Of a DNA stretch of 12,108 nt, positions 6,874-12,108 are shown in pieces. The DNA is from Candidatus Thorarchaeota archaeon. Its GTDB lineage: Archaea; Asgardarchaeota; Thorarchaeia; Thorarchaeales; Thorarchaeaceae. The translations under genes and the position numbers were made by a program. How positions within the stretch are numbered: position 1 is the stretch's first letter; the number at the start of each line of letters is the position of its first letter. The stretch spans positions 1 through 12,108 of the forward strand of contig JAEORI010000330.1 of NCBI GenBank assembly GCA_016840965.1, in the 5' to 3' direction. Below the pieces are notes generated by a model. The model ran no database searches. It saw only the letters and a program-made list of their open reading frames with translations, and was not told the DNA's origin.

Positions 6874-6884
6874 CCATATATTTC
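6874..6884 (+). promoter_or_regulatory. Putative TATA box for the prenyltransferase-repeat gene
   Basis: CCATATATTTC is an AT-rich TATA-like element about 80 bases before the next ATG. Transcription would start near 6905, giving a leader of roughly 55 bases with GGAGTG at 6947-6952 as ribosome binding site. Confidence 0.4.
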
Positions 6885-6959
6885 TAACATAATTTAAGAT
6901 GGATAGTCATAGTTCTTTTAGAGAGAAGAAACCTGAGATTTGGCAAGGAGTGAACAAAC

Positions 6960-7934
6960 ATGGACAATTGGAGGAGCAAGCTCAAATATGACCCAATTCC
7001 ATTGCTAGGGTCAGCATCAAACGAAGCCATAAGATTCCAAGTCTCTTGTGATCTCTTTGATGAAAATCTAGGTTCTGCAAAGCATCTATGGGAATTGAAG
7101 CAAGCAAAAAGAATACTCAGTAGCCAACAAGAAGATGGTTCATGGCGATATCCAAATCCAAAAGTGGACATAAGATCAATTAAAGGATACAATCAAGTGG
7201 AAACCTTCAGAAACCTAGCTATACTGATTGAGAAGTACCTTTTAGACAGAGAACATCCAGCTATCGAGCGTGCGGCAGAATTCATGTTTGGGTGCCAGAC
7301 TGAAGAGGGAGATTTTCGGGGAATATACTGGAACCAGTACACACCCAACTATTCAGCTGCATTCATGGAGCTGCTTATCAAAGCTGGATATCAGAAGGAT
7401 AGTCGTATAAGGCTGGGACTTGAGTGGTTGCTGTCAATTCGTCAGAATGATGGAGCATGGGCCATCCCATTCAGATCTTATAATCTTAGTATCAAAGAAT
7501 GTTTGGTTCATCCAGAACCAGTTCCGCCAATCAAGAATAAGCCATATTCACACATGGTGACTGGCATTGTTCTTCGTGCCTTTGCGGCTCATCCTAAATA
7601 CAAACAGCAGCCAGATGTGAAGAGAGCAGCTGAACTACTTGCTTCACGCATTTTCAAAGCGGATAGCTACTCAGATAGAAAAGCTCCAGAATATTGGACT
7701 CGATTCTCGTTCCCCTTCTGGTTTACAGACCTTCTTTCCGCTCTCGATACTCTATCAAAGTTGGGCATATCAATAGAGCATCCACAAATACGAGAAGGAG
7801 TGGACTGGTTCATTGAGAAGCAGAAGCCTCATGGTCTCTGGAACCTGAAACTTGTGCGAGGGGGAGGCGATAAGAGCCAGAATCTTTGGGTGAATCTAGT
7901 TGTTTGCAGGACATTGAAACGTTTACTTTCATAG
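6960..7934 (+). CDS. Prenyltransferase/squalene-cyclase repeat protein, function unknown
   Basis: A 324-residue protein built from alpha-alpha repeats like those of squalene-hopene cyclases and prenyltransferase beta subunits. Four QW-like motifs are visible: QQEDGSW (56-62), CQTEEGDF (112-119), RQNDGAW (161-167) and KQKPHGLW (287-294), each closing a helical hairpin. No DxDD catalytic motif of class II terpene cyclases is present, and I see no clear zinc ligand set of protein prenyltransferases. An alpha/alpha-toroid binding protein, or an enzyme of unknown chemistry, is therefore more likely than a true cyclase. There is no signal peptide or membrane segment, so it is probably cytoplasmic. 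It lies between secY and adkA, which are near neighbours in many archaea, and appears to have its own promoter. The ATG at 6960 is backed by GGAGTG at 6947-6952. Confidence 0.85.
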   Translation: MDNWRSKLKYDPIPLLGSASNEAIRFQVSCDLFDENLGSAKHLWELKQAKRILSSQQEDGSWRYPNPKVDIRSIKGYNQVETFRNLAILIEKYLLDREHPAIERAAEFMFGCQTEEGDFRGIYWNQYTPNYSAAFMELLIKAGYQKDSRIRLGLEWLLSIRQNDGAWAIPFRSYNLSIKECLVHPEPVPPIKNKPYSHMVTGIVLRAFAAHPKYKQQPDVKRAAELLASRIFKADSYSDRKAPEYWTRFSFPFWFTDLLSALDTLSKLGISIEHPQIREGVDWFIEKQKPHGLWNLKLVRGGGDKSQNLWVNLVVCRTLKRLLS

Positions 7935-7963
7935 AAGAACAAATGAACTCAGATGTACAGAAG

Positions 7964-7972
7964 GAATTATAA
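7964..7972 (+). promoter_or_regulatory. Putative TATA box for adkA
   Basis: GAATTATAA, followed by the palindrome AACCGGTT (7971-7978), lies about 50 bases before the adkA start. Transcription would begin near 7995, leaving a short leader with GGTGA at 8009-8013. Sequence-only call. Confidence 0.4.
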
Positions 7973-8020
7973 CCGGTTCATCCAACCCAGCGCCTATCTT
8001 CAGACGACGGTGAATCAACC

Positions 8021-8611
8021 TTGACTGAGTCGCGGAATGTTGTAATTGTGACTGGAATCCCAGGAGTTGGAAAGACGACTGTCATCAACGCAGCAGTTGA
8101 ACAGGTTAAAGAGAAACATGGCGAGGAAGTACTTGTTCTAAACTTGGGAACTGAAATGTTCGAGATCGCCACAAAGGCAGGACAAGTGAAGACCCGTGAT
8201 GAGATGCGGAAACTGCCCACCTCAATTCAAAGAGAGAATCAAAGGAAAGCTGGAGTTGCTATTGCCAAGAAAGCAAAAACAGCCAGAGTCATTGTAGATA
8301 CTCATACTCTCATTCAAACTAACAATGGGTTCTTGATAGGTCTTCCAGAGTGGGTTGTATCTGCTATCAAACCAAAGACTGTAGTTCTAGTTGAAGCAGA
8401 CTCAGAAAAGATTGCTAGCCGCAGGGCTGGAGATGAAACTAGAACGCGAGATGCTCAAGCTGTTACCGATATTCAGATTCATCAAGAGATGTGCCGAGCT
8501 GCAGCAGTAGCAGTTGGCACGATTACAGGGGCAACCGTCAGAATAATCAAGAACCGTGAAGGTCTTGTAGAAGAGGCAGCTTCAGAACTTGCAGACACAT
8601 TAATGGAGTAG
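8021..8611 (+). CDS. adkA: Adenylate kinase, archaeal AdkA type
   Basis: A 196-residue enzyme converting ATP + AMP to 2 ADP in the cytoplasm. The archaeal AdkA family is distinct from bacterial Adk. The phosphate-binding loop is GIPGVGKTT (12-20) after the strand VVIVT. Further family features are NLGTEMFEIATKAGQVKTRD (about 47-66), RVIVDTHTLIQTNNGFLIGL with PEW (about 90-112), and the arginine-rich lid SRRAGDETRTRD (about 132-143). The start is the TTG at 8021. Starting there gives the usual short N-terminus before the P-loop, there is no ATG or GTG suitably placed, and GGTGA (8009-8013) is spaced 7 bases before it. It is followed 6 bases later by the DUF106 gene, the standard archaeal pair downstream of secY. 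Confidence 0.94.
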   Translation: MTESRNVVIVTGIPGVGKTTVINAAVEQVKEKHGEEVLVLNLGTEMFEIATKAGQVKTRDEMRKLPTSIQRENQRKAGVAIAKKAKTARVIVDTHTLIQTNNGFLIGLPEWVVSAIKPKTVVLVEADSEKIASRRAGDETRTRDAQAVTDIQIHQEMCRAAAVAVGTITGATVRIIKNREGLVEEAASELADTLME

Positions 8612-8617
8612 AAAGAT

Positions 8618-9181
8618 ATGCAGGACATTATTGGAGATTTCATGGCTTGGTTCGCTTCAACATTTGCAGGTTTTCACGATCCCCCAATGGCGGGAATATT
8701 TATCCTATTCATTTCGCTTTCAATTTCTACTCTTAGTAATTTAGCTATGAAACGTTTCACAGATATGCGAAGGCTCAATCGATACCAGTTAGAGATTAAG
8801 CAGTTCCGTGAAATGGAACAAAAAGCGAACAAGACGCAAAATGAAAAACTGTTGAAGAAAGTAAAGAGAAGGAAAGCCTACATTGATAGAATTCAACGAG
8901 AACAGATGAGCTCGAGATGCAAACCTTCATTGATCTTCTTTATTCCGTTCATTCTTCTATTCACAATTCTTAGAGGGTTCTATAGCACTGGTGGGATAGA
9001 TGATATTGTGGTTGTCCTTCCCTTTAATATCCAAAAAGTTCTACCTTTCCTTGTAGGATTGGTTGGACAGCCAACTGCAGCTGGTTTTGGTCTAAGCTTC
9101 TATGGCTTCTATTTCCTTGTTGGATTGGGATTATCCAGTATTCTTCAACGAATCATGGGTACACAAGTTCTCACTACATAG
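8618..9181 (+). CDS. DUF106 membrane protein of the Oxa1/EMC3/TMCO1 superfamily
   Basis: A 187-residue membrane protein of the archaeal DUF106 family, related to YidC/Oxa1, EMC3 and TMCO1 membrane insertases. Layout: first membrane helix at about 24-44, a charged coiled-coil pair on the cytoplasmic side at about 50-98 (RRLNRYQLEIKQFREMEQKA and the KKVKRRKAYIDRIQREQ part), second helix at about 103-121, and third helix at about 157-176. This three-helix plus coiled-coil plan is the family pattern. It probably inserts membrane proteins beside the ribosome, partnered with or parallel to SecY encoded upstream. It lies 6 bases after adkA and is very likely translated from the same mRNA. The ribosome binding site is weak. 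Confidence 0.92.
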   Translation: MQDIIGDFMAWFASTFAGFHDPPMAGIFILFISLSISTLSNLAMKRFTDMRRLNRYQLEIKQFREMEQKANKTQNEKLLKKVKRRKAYIDRIQREQMSSRCKPSLIFFIPFILLFTILRGFYSTGGIDDIVVVLPFNIQKVLPFLVGLVGQPTAAGFGLSFYGFYFLVGLGLSSILQRIMGTQVLTT

Positions 9182-9277
9182 GGACACTTGAGAAAGGATA
9201 GAGCGCTCTTTCAAGCAACTAGAGAGCAGAAAATTTTCAAAACAAGTAACCAAGATTAGCAGGATTTAGTTCTGATG

Positions 9278-9288
9278 GTATATTATGG
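9278..9288 (+). promoter_or_regulatory. Putative TATA box for the small membrane protein gene
   Basis: GTATATTATGG lies about 30 bases before the ATG at 9313. Transcription would start within a few bases of the start codon, giving a leaderless or nearly leaderless mRNA. This agrees with the lack of a clear ribosome binding site there. Confidence 0.4.
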
Positions 9289-9312
9289 ATGTTGCTAACC
9301 TTCATCTGAAGA

Positions 9313-9573
9313 ATGATGATTCTCGATTTCTTGCTGAGTCCTTTGGAAGAGTTTGCTAGACTGATTGCTGGCTATTTTCGAGAGATTTGGGATTTTCTGA
9401 TATTCATAGGAACTGCTTCGTCATTTCTTGTTGTTCTTATTGGAGCAATAATGCTGTTTGTAGGAGTCAGGGTTGGAAAGACAACAGGTCGTGGTCTGAT
9501 TCTGGGAGGAATCATCCTTGCTATCATTATTGCATATTTCACCCAATTTCCACCAGATTTTATATCAGACTAA
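9313..9573 (+). CDS. Small two-helix membrane protein, unrecognised
   Basis: An 86-residue protein I do not recognise. It begins with an amphipathic stretch (LLSPLEEFARLIAGYFREIW, 7-26), then a membrane helix at about 29-52, a short basic loop (RVGKTTGR, 53-60), a second membrane helix at about 61-78 and a short acidic end. The basic loop suggests it faces the cytoplasm, with both termini outside or at the membrane surface. It lies between DUF106 and L34e, which are usually neighbours in archaea, and has its own TATA-like element. Two adjacent ATG codons (9313 and 9316) could each start it. No ribosome binding site is evident. A partner role with SecY or DUF106 is suggested only by location and size. 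That it is a real gene is supported by the clear hydrophobic pattern and an open frame that fills the gap. Confidence 0.7.
   Translation: MMILDFLLSPLEEFARLIAGYFREIWDFLIFIGTASSFLVVLIGAIMLFVGVRVGKTTGRGLILGGIILAIIIAYFTQFPPDFISD
9558..9565 (+). promoter_or_regulatory. Possible TATA box upstream of L34e
   Basis: TTTTATAT lies at the 3' end of the small membrane protein gene, about 95 bases before the L34e ATG. CTTAAAAG at 9601-9608 is a second candidate. Either could drive L34e and cmk independently. Confidence 0.3.
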
Positions 9574-9652
9574 TCCAGAAACTCTAGCAATACCGCTTTG
9601 CTTAAAAGGACAGATAAGGGCGGTCTCAGAAGAGATAGAAGGGTGTAACAAT

Positions 9653-9919
9653 ATGGCACGACCCGGTGAACTTACAAGAGGAAAATCAAACCGCATGATC
9701 AAAACACCAGGCGGAAGAAGATTTGTTCATAGAAAGAAGTTCTATAGAGCAAAAGGAACCTGCGCTCTCACGGGCTCACAGCTGCAGGTACCAAAATCAG
9801 GAAGGCATGACAATTTAAGAGGGTCAAGCCACTCAGCAAAACGTGCAAATCGACCTTATGGCGGAGTTATCTCCTCCAAGGCATTGCGTCGTGGTATCAT
9901 TAAAGCAGCTCGAGAGTAG
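9653..9919 (+). CDS. rpl34e: Large-subunit ribosomal protein L34e (eL34), zinc site degenerate
   Basis: An 88-residue protein matching archaeal L34e: KTPGGRRFVHRKKFYRAKG (17-35), CALTG (37-41), VPKSGRHDNLRGSSHSAKRA (46-65), RPYGG (67-71) and the end SSKALRRGIIKAARE. L34e belongs to the 50S subunit and normally binds zinc through two CxxC pairs. Only Cys37 remains here. Its partner position is Thr40, and the second pair is replaced by Ser74 and Ala77 or neighbours. The zinc ribbon is therefore probably lost while the rest is kept. The ATG at 9653 gives the family length. Reading further upstream in frame gives 45 residues unlike L34e. The only upstream signal is a weak GGGTGT. The stop is 4 bases before cmk. 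Confidence 0.92.
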   Translation: MARPGELTRGKSNRMIKTPGGRRFVHRKKFYRAKGTCALTGSQLQVPKSGRHDNLRGSSHSAKRANRPYGGVISSKALRRGIIKAARE

Positions 9920-9923
9920 CGCA

Positions 9924-10469
9924 ATGAAACGCGTAATCACAATAGGCGGACTCCACGGTACAGGCAAGAGCTCTGTAGCTGATGCTATTGCCAAGAGGTT
10001 TAATTTACGGAGGATGTCAGCTGGGGTAATATTTCGGCAGTTGGCAGAGGAGAGAGGACTCACACTGGAAGAATTCAGTAGAGTTGCAGAGGGCAATGAA
10101 GATATTGACAGATTGATTGACGATAAGCTGAGGAAAGAGGCCAGCAAAGGAAATGCGGTCATTGATGGTCAATTGGCTGCATGGATGGCAGAAGATAACG
10201 CAGACCTGAAAATTCTACTAATAGCGTCAGTTGAAAATAGGATTCGAAGAATCTCAGAGAGAGATGGTACGGAGTTTGAGTATGCTCGTCGAGAAACAAT
10301 AACTCGTGAAGGTAGCGAGAAAGCAAGATATCTCGAATACTATGGAGTGGATGTGTCTGACCACGCGATATATGATCTTATCATAAATACCGACAAGTAT
10401 GACCTTGAAGATGTGATTAAGATAGTTTCCACTGCAATTGAGGAGTACTTTGGTAAGTCAGACAATTGA
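9924..10469 (+). CDS. cmk: Cytidylate kinase, archaeal type
   Basis: A 181-residue P-loop kinase that phosphorylates CMP/dCMP with ATP in the cytoplasm. The phosphate-binding loop is GGLHGTGKSS (8-17), a variant of the common GPPGSGKST form. Other family features are the NMP-binding part FNLRRMSAGVIFRQLAEERG (26-45), EEFSRVAEGNEDIDRLIDDK (about 49-68), the Walker-B-like VIDGQLAAWMA (79-89), and the lid/adenine region RIRRISERDGTEFEYARRET (about 106-125) followed by RYLEYYGVDVSD. The ATG at 9924 lies 4 bases after the L34e stop. An upstream in-frame ATG at 9843 would overlap L34e by 77 bases and add residues foreign to the family. The L34e-cmk-L14e-cbf5 order is common in archaea, and this makes Cmk more likely than another small NMP kinase. 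Confidence 0.9.
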   Translation: MKRVITIGGLHGTGKSSVADAIAKRFNLRRMSAGVIFRQLAEERGLTLEEFSRVAEGNEDIDRLIDDKLRKEASKGNAVIDGQLAAWMAEDNADLKILLIASVENRIRRISERDGTEFEYARRETITREGSEKARYLEYYGVDVSDHAIYDLIINTDKYDLEDVIKIVSTAIEEYFGKSDN

Positions 10470-10565
10470 CGTGATAATAGTATCAAGCGTAAGGCTCTTA
10501 TTGACATACGGGGGTCATCGTCACATTCTCCCAGTCCATAGGAATGATGCAACGAGGTGACTCAA

Positions 10566-10649
10566 ATGTGGACCAAGGACAAGGCGAGGTGTGATAATCA
10601 TGGGTCTCTACGAAACAGGAAGAGTATGTGTAAAGACTATGGGCCGTGA
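10566..10649 (+). other. Possible 27-codon upstream open reading frame overlapping the L14e start
   Basis: An ATG at 10566 has an excellent ribosome binding site (GAGGTGA, 10554-10560, five bases away). It opens a 27-codon frame (MWTKDKARCDNHGSLRNRKS and on) that overlaps the first 17 codons of L14e in another frame and ends at TGA 10647-10649. It could be translated and dampen L14e initiation, or it could be a fortuitous site. No family resemblance is seen. Confidence 0.25.
10586..10591 (+). promoter_or_regulatory. Ribosome binding site deciding the L14e start
   Basis: GAGGTG is spaced eight bases from the ATG at 10600. An in-frame GTG at 10591 begins inside this site and is therefore unlikely to be the start. 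Confidence 0.6.
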
Positions 10650-10881
10650 GGCTGGAAGTCTGTGTGTTATAGTTGATATTAAAGATGACAGCTATGTAGT
10701 TGTTACTGGTCCCAAAAACCTGAGTGGTGTGAGACGACGTAACTGCAATACTAGACATCTTGAGCCTCTGGAAACTATTCTTCAACTATCTCCGGATGCT
10801 GATGATAAAGCTGTCGAGAAAGCAATCGAAGATGCAGGACTAATTGAAAAGTTCAGAACGAAAGTGAGATTTGAGATTTGA
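10600..10881 (+). CDS. rpl14e: Large-subunit ribosomal protein L14e (eL14)
   Basis: A 93-residue protein. L14e is a 50S protein with an SH3-like KOW fold, present in many but not all archaea (haloarchaea lack it). The N-terminal fold shows YETGRVCVKTMGREAGSLCV (4-23) with IVDIKDDSYVVVTGPKN (24-40), and then the basic segment GVRRRNCNTRHLEP (43-56) typical of the family. A helical C-terminus follows (AVEKAIEDAGLIEKF). I chose the ATG at 10600 over the in-frame GTG at 10591 because GAGGTG overlaps the latter. The 130 bases before it contain no gene except the possible short frame at 10566. The stop is 31 bases before the Cbf5 ATG. Confidence 0.93.
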   Translation: MGLYETGRVCVKTMGREAGSLCVIVDIKDDSYVVVTGPKNLSGVRRRNCNTRHLEPLETILQLSPDADDKAVEKAIEDAGLIEKFRTKVRFEI

Positions 10882-10896
10882 ATCTAGAAGTCCAAC

Positions 10897-10905
10897 TAGG
10901 AGAGT
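10897..10905 (+). promoter_or_regulatory. Ribosome binding site supporting the cbf5 start
   Basis: TAGGAGAGT contains GGAG ten bases before the ATG at 10913. A longer in-frame reading from a TTG at 10871 would overlap L14e, has no such site, and adds 14 residues unlike the family. Confidence 0.55.
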
Positions 10906-10912
10906 TAGTCAG

Positions 10913-11920
10913 ATGTCGGGCATGTTGCCTGCAGATTTGCCTCGTGAACTAATACTGAAGGCATCTGACAGTACCAATCCTGAATACGGATTTCAATCGC
11001 TGGATAATCTTCCAATTGAATATCTTCTAGAGAATGCTGTAATCGCATTGGATAAACCCTCAGGCCCCACAAGTCATGAAGTTGCTACTTGGGTTAGGAA
11101 GATACTGCAGGTTGAGCGTGTTGGACATGGAGGCACCCTAGATCCTGCTGTCACTGGAATTTTGCCAACTGGAATTGGAAATGCGACAAAGGCGATGCAG
11201 GCATTAATACCTGCAGGGAAAGAGTATGTTTGTGTCTTAGAATTGCACAACAAAGCATCTGAGAGTGATATAAGAAGAGTCGTAGACGAGTTCGTGGGGA
11301 AGCTATACCAAAAGCCACCCTTAAGGTCATCTGTGAAAAGAGTGCTTCGAGTCCGGGAAATCTACTACAATAAGATTCTAGAAATCAAAGGACGATTAGT
11401 TTTGTTCAGGGTTGGTTGTCAAGCAGGCACATACATTAGAAAACTATGTTTTGATATAGGTGAGGCGTTGGGTGTAGGGGGCCATATGCGAGAACTACGG
11501 AGAACTCGTGTAGGGCCTTTCAAAGAAGATGAACATCTGTGCACTTTGTATGACCTGAAAGATGCGTTTATGTTCTGGAAGGAAGAGGGGGATGAAGCAG
11601 AGCTCAGGAAATATCTTCTTCCAATTGAGTTTGGTCTTGGACATCTTCCTATCATCAACGTTCGCGATTCAGCAGTGGATGCTATCTGTCACGGAGCAAA
11701 CCTTGCTGCAAGTGGTATAGTAAGTCTAAGCAGTGGGATGAAGAAAGATGACTTAGTCGTCTTGAAGTCGCTGAAAGGTGAAGTAATTGCTGTGGCAAAA
11801 TGCGCTGACACAAGTGATAGGATAGCGAAGGCAAAGTCGGGAATTATGGCAATCACTGAACGGGTGTTGATGGAACGAGGACGGTATCCTTCAATGTGGA
11901 AAAAGAAACCTCAGAATTGA
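10913..11920 (+). CDS. cbf5: tRNA/rRNA pseudouridine synthase Cbf5 (archaeal dyskerin, TruB family)
   Basis: A 335-residue enzyme of usual archaeal length. Cbf5 is the catalytic subunit of H/ACA ribonucleoproteins that pseudouridylate rRNA, working with Nop10, Gar1 and L7Ae, and it also modifies U55 of tRNA. The N-terminal part LPRELILKASDSTNPEYGF (9-27) is followed by the TruB-type core: ALDKPSGPTSHEVATWVRKI (45-64) and GHGGTLDPAVTGILPTGIG (71-89), with catalytic Asp77. Next come YQKPPLRSSVKR (132-143) and AGTYIRKLCFDIGEALG (171-187). A PUA RNA-binding domain occupies about 246-325 (LPIINVRDSAVDAICHGANL). It follows L14e by 31 bases and precedes the RNase P RNA gene, making a small RNA-maturation neighbourhood. 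Confidence 0.96.
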   Translation: MSGMLPADLPRELILKASDSTNPEYGFQSLDNLPIEYLLENAVIALDKPSGPTSHEVATWVRKILQVERVGHGGTLDPAVTGILPTGIGNATKAMQALIPAGKEYVCVLELHNKASESDIRRVVDEFVGKLYQKPPLRSSVKRVLRVREIYYNKILEIKGRLVLFRVGCQAGTYIRKLCFDIGEALGVGGHMRELRRTRVGPFKEDEHLCTLYDLKDAFMFWKEEGDEAELRKYLLPIEFGLGHLPIINVRDSAVDAICHGANLAASGIVSLSSGMKKDDLVVLKSLKGEVIAVAKCADTSDRIAKAKSGIMAITERVLMERGRYPSMWKKKPQN

Positions 11921-11927
11921 GTTTAAC

Positions 11928-11938
11928 CAAATTTTTAT
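11928..11938 (+). promoter_or_regulatory. TATA box of the RNase P RNA gene
   Basis: CAAATTTTTAT, with AACC upstream as a possible transcription-factor-B element, lies about 26 bases before the predicted RNA 5' end. The position is what an archaeal promoter requires. Confidence 0.6.
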
Positions 11939-11959
11939 CCACAAAAGTTCAGTAAAGTT

Positions 11960-12108
11960 TGGCTCTGGAGCAGAAGTGCGACTGACGGTACTCCCTCTTC
12001 GGAGTGAGAGCTGAGGAAACTCCCGACTCTCTGTCGATGCCGGTCCTGGATCACCAGGGAGGTGAGAACCTCGCTCTGGGAACAGAAACGACACCCCCGG
12101 ATTGGATA
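11960..12108 (+). ncRNA. rnpB: RNase P RNA, 5' part (cut by window end)
   Basis: This is the catalytic RNA that trims the 5' leader of tRNA precursors. Several expected elements appear in order. A P3-like stem, CTC-C-CTC around a TTCG loop with GAG-T-GAG, is at 11991-12008. The conserved region I sequence GAGGAAACTCCC, which makes the 5' half of helix P4, is at 12013-12024. A P8-like hairpin, CCTGG/CCAGG with loop ATCA, is at 12045-12058. A P9-like hairpin, GAGGT/ACCTC with a GAGA tetraloop, is at 12059-12072. The conserved region II sequence AACAGAAACGACACC is at 12081-12095. This order and spacing match bacterial-like (type A) archaeal RNase P RNA. The 3' half, with the other strand of P4, lies beyond the window. 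The 5' end is estimated from the TATA box. Confidence 0.88.

Noticed and set aside
9229..9238. Palindrome GAAAATTTTC and the nearby bulged repeat CTTGAGAAAG/CTTTCAAG after DUF106
   Set aside because: Short AT-rich palindromes are expected by chance, the flanking stem is imperfect, and no T run follows. Too weak to call a terminator.
9518..9652. Upstream in-frame extension of L34e
   Set aside because: The 45 extra residues overlap the small membrane protein gene, do not look like L34e, and the ATG at 9653 gives the normal family length.
10470..10565. Possible small RNA gene between cmk and L14e
   Set aside because: I looked for C/D boxes, tRNA-like stems and a clear TATA box on both strands and found only partial matches. 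The region holds nothing I can support beyond the ribosome binding site at 10554-10560.

Overview
The window is a ribosomal-protein and protein-export locus from an archaeon. It is the 3' two thirds of the archaeal spc operon, followed by the usual archaeal extension adkA - DUF106 - L34e - cmk - L14e - cbf5. The archaeal assignment rests on L32e, L19e, L34e and L14e (families shared only by archaea and eukaryotes), the archaeal/eukaryal form of S5, archaeal-type AdkA and Cbf5, TATA-like boxes upstream of several genes, and an RNase P RNA start. The group is not resolved. Moderate GC, retention of L14e, L32e with an N-terminal helix-hairpin-helix domain and lysine-rich tails fit an Asgard (Thorarchaeota-like) or euryarchaeal-type genome. 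That placement is inference. Every gene is on the + strand.

Region 1 (1-5249) is a tight operon: S14 (last 11 codons) - S8 - L6 - L32e - L19e - L18 - S5 - L30 - [small heat-shock protein] - L15. Neighbours overlap by 1-4 bases or lie within about 20 bases, most with good Shine-Dalgarno sequences. The Hsp20 gene between L30 and L15 is the one unexpected member. Region 2 (5250-6856) holds secY, with a short leader containing a TATA-like box and a perfect 12-base palindrome, and a perfect 9-bp hairpin just after the stop.

Region 3 (6857-9573) has an unexpected prenyltransferase/squalene-cyclase-repeat protein with its own putative promoter. It is followed by adkA (TTG start) and a DUF106 membrane protein of the Oxa1/EMC3/TMCO1 superfamily, then an unrecognised 86-residue protein with two predicted membrane helices. 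Region 4 (9574-11920) returns to the conserved order: L34e (its zinc-site cysteines mostly lost), cytidylate kinase, L14e and the pseudouridine synthase Cbf5. Region 5 (11921-12108) has a promoter and the first ~150 nt of the RNase P RNA gene, cut by the window edge.

The genes work together in building ribosomes (r-proteins, Cbf5), maturing tRNA (RNase P, Cbf5), inserting and exporting proteins (SecY, DUF106) and balancing nucleotides (AdkA, Cmk). No mobile element, CRISPR array or tRNA gene was seen, and no gene-free stretch exceeds about 135 bases. I see no evident novel multi-gene system. The most interesting items are the three genes inserted into an otherwise conserved order, the degenerate zinc site in L34e, and several small regulatory-looking sites.
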